A stretch of DNA of 64,000 bases from Ignavibacterium sp. Its GTDB lineage: Bacteria > Bacteroidota > Ignavibacteria > Ignavibacteriales > Ignavibacteriaceae. The notes under the pieces are model-generated. The model searched no databases. It saw only the letters and a program-made list of their open reading frames with translations, and was not told where the DNA came from. Within the stretch, counting starts at the first letter, position 1. Each line of letters opens with the position of its first letter. The DNA lies in NCBI GenBank assembly GCA_032027145.1, contig JAVSMP010000001.1:372001-436000 (forward strand), read 5' to 3'. The translations under genes were made by a program, and so were the position numbers. Below, piece after piece: positions 50,643-60,213 of this stretch.

Positions 50643-53459
50643 ATGAAAACCAGATTATTATTCTTCTTTGCGCTGTTATTTACTTTAGCAATTTTTCCTC
50701 AGGAAGAAGGACAGACATTTCTTTCACTTAAAGATACCGGAGTCGAAGAATTCATCAAACTCCATCCAGAATATGATGGCAGAGGTACTATAATTATAGT
50801 CCTTGATACAGGCGTTGATATGGGAATTGATGGATTATTAAAAACATCTACCGGAGAAGTAAAAGTAATTGACGTGCAGGATTTTACCGGTCAAGGCGAT
50901 ATGCCGATTGTTGAAGCTAATTTGACCAGCAAAGACGGGAAAGACTTTTTTGAGAATACAGACAAGAGTTATTCGGTGTTTGCTGATAAAAGTAAAATGT
51001 TAAAAAGTGCAGACGATGTTTACTGGATGTCTGTCCTGAATGAAACTCATCTTTTAAATTCAGGTTCTGGCGCACAGGATTTGAACGGAAACGGAGTTAA
51101 GGATGATAAATATTTTATGGTAACATATAAAACAACCGAAGGTTATTGGGTTGTTTACTTTGATACAAACGGCAATGGTGATTTATCTGATGAAAAACCT
51201 TTAAGAAACTATAAGGAAAATTTTGATGCATTCACAATAAAGAATCAAAAGGGGTTAACTCCTCTTACAATGGCTTTAAATATTTTTCCTGACGAAAAAA
51301 TTATATCACTGTTTTTTGATGATGGTTCACACGGAACACATTGTGCAGGGATTGCCGCAGGATACAATATTGGCGATGCAGGTATAAACGGTGTAGCTCC
51401 TGGTGCCAAAGTTATTGGAATTAAGTTAGGAAATAACAATTATCCCGGAGGTGCAACAGTTACTGAATCTATGAAGAAGGCGTATCTTTATGCAGATAAG
51501 ATTTCTAAAGAAATGAAAACTCCCTGCATTGTTAGTATGAGTTTTGGTATCGGAAGCGAGATTGAAGCACGATCCGAAATAGAAAAATTTCTTGCTGAAC
51601 TGCTGAGTAAAAATCCTTACCTATATGTTTCCACCAGTAACGGCAATGAAGGTCCGGGAATATCAACCTCAGGTTTACCATCATCAAGCAGTTTTGTCTT
51701 TTCATCTGGTGCGGTTTTAACTGATGAAATTGCCCGCGATAATTATGGAAATATTTTACCAAAAGATATTCTTTTGCACTTTAGCTCCAGAGGAGGGGAA
51801 GTAAGCAAACCGGATATTATTTCTCCGGGAGCTGCAACTTCTACTGTGCCAAATTTTTCAATGGGCGATAGAATGTGGGGAACAAGCATGGCTTGTCCTT
51901 ATACTTCAGGTGTTATGGCACTTTTATTAAGTGCTGCTGAAAAAGAATTTCCGGGAGTTAAGATTCCTTCACAGCTTCTATACAAAATAATCAGAGAAGG
52001 TGCTGTAAAATGGACTGATTATACTATCTTAGATCAGGGTGCCGGTTATATAAATGTTATGAATGCTTATGATGTGCTTAAAAAATATTTAAAAAATAAT
52101 GAGATCTCAAAATTTGAAACTTACACGGTTTCATCTTTCGCACCTAATCAACCGGATAACAAATCAAGAAATCTATACATTCGTGATGGATCATTTTTAA
52201 CAGGCGATGAGGTATTTGCATTTAATATCAAAAGAGAGAATACTATTAAATCTGATAAGTTTTACAGAGTATTTAATCTTAAATCAGATGCAGAGTGGCT
52301 GAGGCTTGTTCAGAAAAAAGTTTATATACGAAATGATCAGTTTGCAAATGTTAATGTTAAAGTTGATAAATCAAAAATTAAAGAACCGGGGCTTTATACT
52401 GCGCAAATAACAGCTTACAGAGATGATGCAAGCAAAACACCTGAGTTTAATATGATTGCAACTGTTGTTATTCCATTTGAGTTTAACTCAACAAATAATT
52501 TTAAAATGCAATGGAAAGATCAGGTTGTTCAGCAGGGTATGATAAAAAGATATTTTGTTAGTTTGCCTGCCGGACAAAACAGTATGAAAATTACACTTAG
52601 CAGAGATGCTTCCTCTAATAAATATTCCAGATGCAGATATTTTCTTCATAATAATAACGGAATACAGGTTGATATTTCCAGCGTTCTTTACTCAGTTAAT
52701 AGAGATGAAAAAATAGAAAATTATTATTATGATCTTGAACCCGGCGTTTATGAAATTGATATTGATGGATTCTTTCTTGCTGCAGAACCATCAACTTATA
52801 ATCTTGCAGTTGAGTTTTTATCAATACATACTGTTGATTCAAAAGAAGTGTCATCTACAGATAAACGCATTGAAGTTGTTAATTACTTTAACGAAGTAAA
52901 AACTTATAATATTGATGCTGAAATGTTCGGCTATCAGAGAAAATATAATCTTACTGTTGATGGAAATGGAACATACAAAATGCCTTTTACATTAAACAAA
53001 GGTGAAGCTTCAAAGGAATTTTCATTTGAAATGACAAAAGAAGATTATGGCAAAGTAACTGACTTTGCAATTCAGATACTTGATGAAAATGGTAAAGCAT
53101 TGAGCAAAAGCGGACTTTCTTACAGAAGCGGCGGAAATCTAAGTATCGAAATGCCCAAGAATAAAGAAACTGCAGACTATACACTTGAAATAATCCCTGC
53201 ATTTGCTCATAAAGAGTTATCTGCTAATCTTAGTGTTGAGGAAATCACTTTCCTTCCTGAACCTCAAACAGTAAGTGTAAAACATAGTGGAAGGGCTTTA
53301 CTAACACTTTATCCAAACAGTATTAAATACATTGATATTGATTTCAGTAAACCAGAACTGACAATTCCTGCAGATGCTGAAGGTTATGGCAAAATTTATT
53401 TTAAATCGCCCACAACTGAAAAAGCAGAATATGAATTACCAATTAACTTTAAATTCTAA
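50643..53459 (+). CDS. Secreted subtilisin-family (S8) serine peptidase, tripeptidyl-peptidase II-like layout
   Basis: 938 residues. Signal peptide at 1-20. Catalytic triad: Asp55 (IIIVLDTGVDMG), His230 (DDGSHGTHCAGIAAG), Ser415 (WGTSMACPYTSGVMALL). The ~175-residue Asp-to-His spacing is much larger than in common subtilisins and is the layout of tripeptidyl-peptidase II. About 500 residues of beta-rich sequence follow. No T9SS domain, so it probably stays periplasmic. 14 bp upstream of an OPT transporter gene: protease and peptide uptake form one operon. Confidence 0.9.
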   Translation: MKTRLLFFFALLFTLAIFPQEEGQTFLSLKDTGVEEFIKLHPEYDGRGTIIIVLDTGVDMGIDGLLKTSTGEVKVIDVQDFTGQGDMPIVEANLTSKDGKDFFENTDKSYSVFADKSKMLKSADDVYWMSVLNETHLLNSGSGAQDLNGNGVKDDKYFMVTYKTTEGYWVVYFDTNGNGDLSDEKPLRNYKENFDAFTIKNQKGLTPLTMALNIFPDEKIISLFFDDGSHGTHCAGIAAGYNIGDAGINGVAPGAKVIGIKLGNNNYPGGATVTESMKKAYLYADKISKEMKTPCIVSMSFGIGSEIEARSEIEKFLAELLSKNPYLYVSTSNGNEGPGISTSGLPSSSSFVFSSGAVLTDEIARDNYGNILPKDILLHFSSRGGEVSKPDIISPGAATSTVPNFSMGDRMWGTSMACPYTSGVMALLLSAAEKEFPGVKIPSQLLYKIIREGAVKWTDYTILDQGAGYINVMNAYDVLKKYLKNNEISKFETYTVSSFAPNQPDNKSRNLYIRDGSFLTGDEVFAFNIKRENTIKSDKFYRVFNLKSDAEWLRLVQKKVYIRNDQFANVNVKVDKSKIKEPGLYTAQITAYRDDASKTPEFNMIATVVIPFEFNSTNNFKMQWKDQVVQQGMIKRYFVSLPAGQNSMKITLSRDASSNKYSRCRYFLHNNNGIQVDISSVLYSVNRDEKIENYYYDLEPGVYEIDIDGFFLAAEPSTYNLAVEFLSIHTVDSKEVSSTDKRIEVVNYFNEVKTYNIDAEMFGYQRKYNLTVDGNGTYKMPFTLNKGEASKEFSFEMTKEDYGKVTDFAIQILDENGKALSKSGLSYRSGGNLSIEMPKNKETADYTLEIIPAFAHKELSANLSVEEITFLPEPQTVSVKHSGRALLTLYPNSIKYIDIDFSKPELTIPADAEGYGKIYFKSPTTEKAEYELPINFKF

Positions 53460-53473
53460 TAGAGGAGAATAAA

Positions 53474-55459
53474 ATGAGTGAAGACCACGGCGGACAAATA
53501 AAAGGACTTCCGGAGAATGCTTATAAAGAGCTTGGACCGGGTGAGACTTATAAACCTTTAATGCCTGCTGAATCAGTTCCGCAGGAAATTACCCCCTATT
53601 CTGTTATTATGGGATTGCTTATGGCAATTCTGTTTTCTGCGGCAGCTGCTTATCTGGGATTAAAAATCGGACAAGTCTTTGAAGCTGCAATACCAATTGC
53701 AATTATTGCTGTTGGTGTTTCAACTCTCTTAAAGAAAAAGGGCTCTCTTGGGCAAAATGTAATTATTCAATCCATCGGGCAGAACTCAGGGTTAATAGTT
53801 GCGGGAGCTATTTTTACAATACCTGCACTTTATATCTTAAATCTTCAGGCATATTTTTTTCAGATATTTCTTGCTTCTGCATTTGGCGGAATTTTAGGAA
53901 TACTCTTCCTGATTCCATTCAGGAAATATTTTGTTGCAGAAATGCATGGAAAATTTCCCTTCCCTGAAGCAACTGCAACTACTGAAATTTTAGTGGCAGG
54001 TGAAAAAGGTGGTAAACAAGCTCTTGTACTTGTTGTAAGCGGATTAATTGGTGGAATTTATGATTTTATAATTGCAACTTTTGGATGGTGGAGCGAAGTA
54101 TTTACTACAAGAGTTTTCGGATTTGGTGAAATGCTTGCGGATAAATTCAAACTTGTATTCAGATTGAATGTTGGTGCTGCTGTAATGGGTCTTGGTTATA
54201 TCGTTGGATTAAAATACGCTGCAATTATCGCCGCCGGTTCTTTTGTTTCGTGGTATTTATTAATTCCTGTAATATCATACATCGGAGGCGGATTAACTGA
54301 AACTTTCGGAACAGGTGCTACAAAATTAATTTCTGCTATGAGTGCTGAAGAAATTTTCAGACAATATGTAAGACATGTTGGTATTGGCGGAATAGCAATG
54401 GCGGGTATTATCGGCATTATCCGCTCATCTAAAATTATCCGTGATGCAATTTCTCTCGGCTTCAAAGAAATTTTTCATAAAAAAGATGGTGCAAATAAAA
54501 CAGTAAGAACTCAGATAGATCTTTCGATGAAGATAATTGTAGTAGGCTTGATTATTACCGCAGGCTTACTTTTACTTTTCTTCCATCTTGGTGTAGTTAA
54601 TAATTTGGGATGGGCATTAACTGGATTATTAATTGTCCTTATCATTTCCTTCCTGTTTACAACTGTGGCTGCAAATGCTATAGCAATTGTCGGAACGAAC
54701 CCGGTTAGTGGTATGACATTGATGACACTGATTCTTTCTTCAATTATTCTTACTTCAGTCGGATTAAAAGGTGAATCAGGAATGGTTGCTGCTCTGATAA
54801 TCGGCGGTGTAGTTTGCACAGCACTCTCAATGGCAGGCGGATTTATTACCGATCTTAAAATTGGCTACTGGCTTGGTTCAACTCCATTAAAACAGGAGCA
54901 ATGGAAATTTCTTGGTGTCCTGGTTTCATCATTAACAGTTGGATTTGTTATTATGATCCTTAATGAAACTTATGGATTCGTTGGTGAAGGCTCACTTGTT
55001 GCACCGCAGGCAAATGCAATGGCAGCTGTAATACAACCGCTTATGGATCAGCAGCCCGCACCCTGGACGCTTTACATTGTAGGTGCAATTTTAGCATTAG
55101 TGCTTACAATGATAAAAGTGCCTGCACTTGCTTTTGCACTTGGTATGTACATCCCGCTTGAACTTAACACTCCGCTTTTAGTTGGCGGGTTAATTGCACA
55201 TTATGTTTCAACACGCAGTAAAGATGAAAAGATAAATAATGCAAGAAGAGAACGCGGAACATTAATAGCATCCGGATTTATCGCCGGTGGTGCATTGATG
55301 GGCGTGATAAGCGCTATTTTAAGATGGCAGGGATTCAACTGGGTAAATCCTGAATGGGCAGAATCACACTCAGCTGAACTGCTTGGTTTGGTTATTTTTG
55401 CAGTTATCTGCGTTTATATGATCTGGGATTCTTTAAGAGGTAAACCGGATACTGAATAA
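53474..55459 (+). CDS. OPT family oligopeptide transporter
   Basis: 661 residues, around 15 membrane helices (for example SVIMGLLMAILFSAAAAYLG and MTLMTLILSSIILTSVGL). Family landmarks: IQSIGQNSGLIVAGAIFTIP, MHGKFPFPEATATTEIL and ANAIAIVGTNPVSGMTLM. Proton-coupled uptake of peptides or metal chelates through the inner membrane. The preceding S8 peptidase in the same operon favours peptides. AGAGGAG before ATG. Terminator at 55471. Confidence 0.92.
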   Translation: MSEDHGGQIKGLPENAYKELGPGETYKPLMPAESVPQEITPYSVIMGLLMAILFSAAAAYLGLKIGQVFEAAIPIAIIAVGVSTLLKKKGSLGQNVIIQSIGQNSGLIVAGAIFTIPALYILNLQAYFFQIFLASAFGGILGILFLIPFRKYFVAEMHGKFPFPEATATTEILVAGEKGGKQALVLVVSGLIGGIYDFIIATFGWWSEVFTTRVFGFGEMLADKFKLVFRLNVGAAVMGLGYIVGLKYAAIIAAGSFVSWYLLIPVISYIGGGLTETFGTGATKLISAMSAEEIFRQYVRHVGIGGIAMAGIIGIIRSSKIIRDAISLGFKEIFHKKDGANKTVRTQIDLSMKIIVVGLIITAGLLLLFFHLGVVNNLGWALTGLLIVLIISFLFTTVAANAIAIVGTNPVSGMTLMTLILSSIILTSVGLKGESGMVAALIIGGVVCTALSMAGGFITDLKIGYWLGSTPLKQEQWKFLGVLVSSLTVGFVIMILNETYGFVGEGSLVAPQANAMAAVIQPLMDQQPAPWTLYIVGAILALVLTMIKVPALAFALGMYIPLELNTPLLVGGLIAHYVSTRSKDEKINNARRERGTLIASGFIAGGALMGVISAILRWQGFNWVNPEWAESHSAELLGLVIFAVICVYMIWDSLRGKPDTE

Positions 55460-55470
55460 GTTAGTTGTTT

Positions 55471-55508
55471 AAGGCTGTTATAATGATTAATAACAGCCTT
55501 GTGTTTTT
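55471..55508 (+). terminator. Intrinsic terminator after the S8-OPT operon
   Basis: Perfect 10-bp stem AAGGCTGTTA / TAACAGCCTT, 10-base loop, followed by GTGTTTTT. Confidence 0.82.
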
Positions 55509-55531
55509 ATTAATAATCGGAATTATAAGCA

Positions 55532-56788
55532 TTGAAGCAAGTTATTAAACAGATAATATTTTTAATAATCATTCTTAACATTTTATTAATCTCTCAGGAC
55601 AGGTACAAAACTATTAATGGTAAAAATGTAGAGGTGGATAAATGCGGCTTTCCTATTGATGAATCTTTTCAGGAACAAGTTTTATCAACTGAATATATGG
55701 GCTACAGTTATGATAGTTTATTAGCTGATCTGAACAAATGGCGTTTGAGTGAATATGTAAAGATTGATTCGATTGGTTTAAGTGTACAAGGCAGACCATT
55801 GTGGCAGCTTACTATTGCCGATGATCCGGATAATATTTCAGGAAAAAGAACAGTACATATTCATGCAAGAACTCATCCGCAGGAAACTGAAGGATTCTAT
55901 GTTACAAGAGAAATTATAAAAATACTTATTTCGGAATCTGAATTGGCTCAGACTGCCCGGGGTAACTGTGTGTTTTATGTTATTCCGATGATTAACCCTG
56001 ATGGAGTTGTTTTAGGTTTACCGAGAAGAAATGCAAACAATGTTGATCTTGAAAGCAACTGGAATACTTTTCCTCATCAGCCGGAAGTTGCAGCTTTGAA
56101 AGCCAGATTTATTCAGCTGATGGCATCTGAAAATCCAATTGAAGTAATGCTTAATATGCACTCTTCATCTGATTGCAAAAGATATTTTGTTTATCATCAT
56201 GAAAACGGCACATCGCCTGCTTATGCAGTACTTGAACAGAATTTTATAAATGGTGTAAGATTTTATTATCCTAATGGAATTGAACCTTTTAATTTTTTTG
56301 TCAGCTGGACAGGCGGCACCGCACTTCAGTATCCGGAAAGCTGGTTCTGGATAAATCATGGAGAAAGTGTTATGGCAATTACTTACGAAGATATGTATCA
56401 ATGTTCACAAACAGGCAATTTTGATATTACTGCCAATGCAATTTTAAGAGGCACTCTTGATTACATGAATATCGCTACAGATTTAAATGATGCGGTATTT
56501 GTTCAACCGGATAATTTTGTGCTTTACCAGAATTATCCGAACCCGTTTAATCCAACAACCAGTATTCAATATACAATAGGCAGTAGACAATTTGTAACCT
56601 TAAAGGTTTATGATGTTCTTGGAAATGAAGTTTCTGTTCTGGTTAATGAAGAAAAATCAGCCGGAGAATATGAGATTGAATTTAATAGTTATTCTGCCGG
56701 AGGTAATAATATTGCCAGTGGTATATATTTTTATCAATTACAAACCGATAACTTTATACAAACGAAAAAAATGATTTTAATTCAGTAA
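55532..56788 (+). CDS. T9SS-secreted M14 zinc carboxypeptidase-like protein (TTG start)
   Basis: 418 residues. Start TTG at 55532: the next ATG lies far inside and would lose the signal peptide (IIFLIIILNILLISQ). Zinc site H-x-x-E in HARTHPQETEGF with the third His in LNMHSSSDC; MINPDGVVLGLPRRNANNVD is the usual substrate loop; a catalytic Glu candidate is in AITYEDMYQ. The C-terminus is a T9SS sorting domain (LYQNYPNPFNPTTSIQY, LKVYDVLGNEVSVLV, QTKKMILIQ). Single transcript. Extracellular peptide trimming is likely. Confidence 0.85.
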   Translation: MKQVIKQIIFLIIILNILLISQDRYKTINGKNVEVDKCGFPIDESFQEQVLSTEYMGYSYDSLLADLNKWRLSEYVKIDSIGLSVQGRPLWQLTIADDPDNISGKRTVHIHARTHPQETEGFYVTREIIKILISESELAQTARGNCVFYVIPMINPDGVVLGLPRRNANNVDLESNWNTFPHQPEVAALKARFIQLMASENPIEVMLNMHSSSDCKRYFVYHHENGTSPAYAVLEQNFINGVRFYYPNGIEPFNFFVSWTGGTALQYPESWFWINHGESVMAITYEDMYQCSQTGNFDITANAILRGTLDYMNIATDLNDAVFVQPDNFVLYQNYPNPFNPTTSIQYTIGSRQFVTLKVYDVLGNEVSVLVNEEKSAGEYEIEFNSYSAGGNNIASGIYFYQLQTDNFIQTKKMILIQ

Positions 56789-56920
56789 ATCGGGTTTGAT
56801 TTTATTTGAAAATAAAAGACTTTTACGTTAAGCAGATAAAACAAACTTATATTTTTGATACTGCCTCTCGCTCTTAATCTTAATCTTGCTTATTTTTCAC
56901 ACCATAATTTTGTAATTGCG

Positions 56921-58624
56921 ATGCTCAAATCATTAGAAATAAAAGATTACGCACTAATTGATCATACCCAAATCGAGTTTGGCAAGGGTCTAAATATAAT
57001 AACCGGTGAAACAGGCGCCGGTAAATCAATTTTGATCGATGCAATGAGTCTGCTGCTCGGTGAAAGAGCTTCAATTGATGTTGTGAGGAAAGGTGCACAG
57101 AAAGCTTTCGTTGAAGGTTTCTTTGATGTAGAGTCAAATAAAAAAGTAAGGTCTTTATTAGAAGCAAACGAAATTGAGTTTCAGCCAGATTTAATTATTC
57201 GGCGCGAGATTTCACTAAAAGGCTCTAACAGATGTTTTATAAACGATACCCCTGTTGCATTAACTCTTATTAAACAGCTTGGTGATTTTCTTGTTGATCT
57301 TCATGGTCAGCATGAACATCAGTCATTACTACGGGTTGAAAGTCATATTAGTTTTCTTGATGAGTATGCGGGAAATTCTAAATTGATTGAGGAATATCAA
57401 GCTCTTTATAAAGAATTAAACAAAAAAAACAGTGAGCTAAAGAATTTAAAGTCAAAGGAAGAATCAATTAAAGAAAAAAGGGAAATCTATGCTTTCCAAA
57501 TCAAAGAAATTGATTCTGTTTCACCTTCTATCAGTGAAGATGATGCAATTTTAAATGAACTTAATATTCTTGAAAATTCAGAGAAACTGTTGGAACTTAC
57601 TGAAGAGGTTTATACAAAATTATATGATGCAGAACCATCTGTCATTGATCTGCTGGGTGAAACTAAACACAAATTAAATCAACTTTCCGGAATAGATAAA
57701 TCATTTCTTGAATCTGAAGGCGAGTGTGACTCGGCTTTAACGATAGTAAAAGAATTAGCTGACTCATTAAGATTATATAAATCAAAAATTGATGTTGACC
57801 CAAAAGAGATTGAATACAAGCGTGAACGGCTTGGTACAATAAATTTGTTAAAGAAAAAATACGGCGGCTCAATTGAAAATATTATTGAACACCGGAATAA
57901 AATTGGAAAAGATTTTGAACTTGCTGATAATTTTTCAGATGCAATTAATAAAATTCAGAGTGAAATAAAAACTCTTCAAAAATCCACAGGTGAAGCGGCC
58001 GAAAAAATCTCCTTGTCAAGAAAAAAATCCGCAGCAAAAATTGAAAGCGAGGTAATTAGATCATTAGCTCAGCTTGGTATTTCAAATGGATCATTCAAAG
58101 TTAGAATAAGCAAAACAGAAACAGACGGTGTTGATTTTATTTTATTCAATAATAAAAAATATAATTATTCTGATTCGGGTTTTGATGAAGTCGAGTTTTA
58201 CATAAGCACAAATACTGGTGAAGATGTTAAACCTTTGGCAAAAGTAGCCTCCGGCGGCGAAGTATCCAGAATAATGCTTTCATTGAAAACTATTCTTGCT
58301 GAATCTGATAAACTCCCGGTATTGATATTTGATGAGATTGATACCGGTGTAAGCGGAAGAATTGCTCAAAAGGTCGGTACAGCATTACGGAATCTTGCAT
58401 CTTTTCATCAGATAATTGCTATAACACATCTCCCGCAAATTGCCGGCATGGCAGATTATCATTACTCGGTTGAGAAAAAACAAATTGATGACCGCACTGT
58501 TAGTTCTATCAGACAGCTTGATGATAATGAACGAATAAGCGAAGTTGCAAAACTTGTAAGCGGAGAAGTTTTGACAAAAGAAAGTATTGAAAGTGCAAAG
58601 CAGCTAATCTTAAACAGACAATAG
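56921..58624 (+). CDS. recN: DNA repair protein RecN
   Basis: 567 residues from ATG 56921 (LKSLEIKDYALIDHTQIEF is the normal family start); the frame is open to 56855 but the extension is unlike RecN. SMC-like ATPase: Walker A TGETGAGKS, Q-loop region DLHGQHEHQSLLRV, coiled coil about 150-350, signature LAKVASGGEVSRIMLSL, Walker B LPVLIFDEIDTGVSG. Acts in double-strand break repair in the cytosol. Confidence 0.96.
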   Translation: MLKSLEIKDYALIDHTQIEFGKGLNIITGETGAGKSILIDAMSLLLGERASIDVVRKGAQKAFVEGFFDVESNKKVRSLLEANEIEFQPDLIIRREISLKGSNRCFINDTPVALTLIKQLGDFLVDLHGQHEHQSLLRVESHISFLDEYAGNSKLIEEYQALYKELNKKNSELKNLKSKEESIKEKREIYAFQIKEIDSVSPSISEDDAILNELNILENSEKLLELTEEVYTKLYDAEPSVIDLLGETKHKLNQLSGIDKSFLESEGECDSALTIVKELADSLRLYKSKIDVDPKEIEYKRERLGTINLLKKKYGGSIENIIEHRNKIGKDFELADNFSDAINKIQSEIKTLQKSTGEAAEKISLSRKKSAAKIESEVIRSLAQLGISNGSFKVRISKTETDGVDFILFNNKKYNYSDSGFDEVEFYISTNTGEDVKPLAKVASGGEVSRIMLSLKTILAESDKLPVLIFDEIDTGVSGRIAQKVGTALRNLASFHQIIAITHLPQIAGMADYHYSVEKKQIDDRTVSSIRQLDDNERISEVAKLVSGEVLTKESIESAKQLILNRQ

Positions 58625-58691
58625 CAGTGAATGTATTTTGTAAATATTTTTAAGATTTTATAAAAGTAATAGTATAGAAAGGTAACTGAAA

Positions 58692-59588
58692 ATGAGAAAA
58701 AATTTATCTGTAATTATATTTTTGATTTGCTTTTTCCCTATTCTCGTAACAGCACAAGTTGGAGTTACTCTAAACAAATTTACTCCTGATGAAGCTTCAA
58801 ATTATTTAAGACCTTTGTCAACCTGGTTTGGTACTTACTTAAACTCAGGTACTTATTATAGTGCAGATGTTGATAATATTTTTGGATTTAAGTTTAGTAT
58901 AATAGGAATGTGGACAATAATTCCAGACGACCAAAAAACATTTAAACCAAATCCTAAAACTGAAGTTATTGGTGAAGTTGAACCAACAGCAACTGTGTTT
59001 GGAAACAGGAATGGATACTTTTTAAGCAGCACAGGATTTTTTACTTACCCAACAGGTCTTTCTTTAAAAGCTGTTCCAATGGGCATTTATCAACTTTCCG
59101 GAAGTTTATTTAATACAGAATTGATGGTTCGGTTGTTTCCCAGATCAAACTTTGATGAAGTTAGGCTTGGTTTATTTGGTTTTGGATTAAAGCACGAAAT
59201 CAGCAGTCACATACCGCTTTTGCCTCTCGATATTTCTGTTCAGTTCTTATACAACAATTTTTATTTTGAATATATCGGCAAAAAAACAGAAAATTTTACT
59301 AAAATTAATTCTAATAATATTGCATTTAATGTACACGCAAGTAAAACCTTTGCGGGAATACTAATTGCCTACAGCGGTTTACAATATGAATCTTCTTCAA
59401 CTGACCTTGACTATTATTATGAAAGCTCAGTAGCTGCAGATAAAATTAATTATGTTCAGATAGATGGAGATAATCATTTTAGATTTACAGTTGGCGGTGC
59501 TTTGAAACTCGGATTCTTTGTAATCAATGCCGATGTAAACTTTACTAAGTTTACAACATTTACAACCGGTCTTTCATTAGATTTTTAA
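58692..59588 (+). CDS. Exported barrel-like protein (DUF6588-like)
   Basis: 298 residues. Signal peptide ends ILVTAQ. Strand-rich sequence with YSADVDNIFGFKFSIIGMWT and VFGNRNGYFLSSTGFFTYPT, and a C-terminal Phe (FTTGLSLDF), matching an outer-membrane barrel and resembling the uncharacterised DUF6588 family. 11 bp upstream of a lipoprotein gene and probably co-transcribed. Function unknown. Confidence 0.68.
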   Translation: MRKNLSVIIFLICFFPILVTAQVGVTLNKFTPDEASNYLRPLSTWFGTYLNSGTYYSADVDNIFGFKFSIIGMWTIIPDDQKTFKPNPKTEVIGEVEPTATVFGNRNGYFLSSTGFFTYPTGLSLKAVPMGIYQLSGSLFNTELMVRLFPRSNFDEVRLGLFGFGLKHEISSHIPLLPLDISVQFLYNNFYFEYIGKKTENFTKINSNNIAFNVHASKTFAGILIAYSGLQYESSSTDLDYYYESSVAADKINYVQIDGDNHFRFTVGGALKLGFFVINADVNFTKFTTFTTGLSLDF

Positions 59589-59599
59589 GGAGCAGGAAA

Positions 59600-60145
59600 A
59601 TGAAAAAACATTATAGACATATATTAATTTTAAGTGCCTTTGCTTTATTGTTCTTAGTAAACAGTTGTAATCCTTTCGATGATATTTATTTAAATCTTGA
59701 TATGGATACTGAATTCAATATCACCGCAGCAGGTTCAGAGATATCAATTCAGAAAGATTTTTGCTTGTCCGATTTTGAAGATTATGGGGATAATAAAGAT
59801 CATCTTTTAGAAATTCGCTACATATCATCGGCATATTTAACTATTAACTCTACACCGGGATTACAAGGTAGTAATCTTGTGCTTACACTTTATCAGGCTG
59901 ACGGTTCAACAGTATTGTTTAAATATACCGTTTCTCCATTTATTGCAGGTAACTATAAAGGCAATCCGTTAAAGATAAACCTTACTCAACAGGAAATTGA
60001 CAACATAAATCTGTACCTTAAAAACCCTAAGGTAGATAAGTGCTTTGTTGCAAAACTTGAGCTATCAAATGTAACTGCATCAGCAATGCCTTATCAGTTA
60101 GAATGTAAAACAGAGTTTTTAGCGGAACTTAAGATTGAACCTTAG
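59600..60145 (+). CDS. Hypothetical lipoprotein
   Basis: 181 residues. Signal with lipobox LLFLVNSC (lipidation at Cys24 or close). Mature domain is beta-rich (EFNITAAGSEISIQKDFCLS, LEIRYISSAYLTINSTPG), with three further cysteines. No family recognised. Co-transcribed with the barrel-like protein (AAGGAG before ATG), so they may form an envelope complex. Terminator at 60171. Confidence 0.72.
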   Translation: MKKHYRHILILSAFALLFLVNSCNPFDDIYLNLDMDTEFNITAAGSEISIQKDFCLSDFEDYGDNKDHLLEIRYISSAYLTINSTPGLQGSNLVLTLYQADGSTVLFKYTVSPFIAGNYKGNPLKINLTQQEIDNINLYLKNPKVDKCFVAKLELSNVTASAMPYQLECKTEFLAELKIEP

Positions 60146-60170
60146 TTAAATAATAATTGATTAATATAAA

Positions 60171-60200
60171 GATGTAATTCCCTGAAAGGATTACATCTTT
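60171..60200 (+). terminator. Intrinsic terminator
   Basis: Perfect 8-bp stem GATGTAAT / ATTACATC, 11-base loop, T3 tail. It lies 14 bp before the TTG start of hemW, so hemW is likely read through or starts from a weak internal promoter. Confidence 0.65.
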
Positions 60201-60213
60201 AAATAATTACAAA

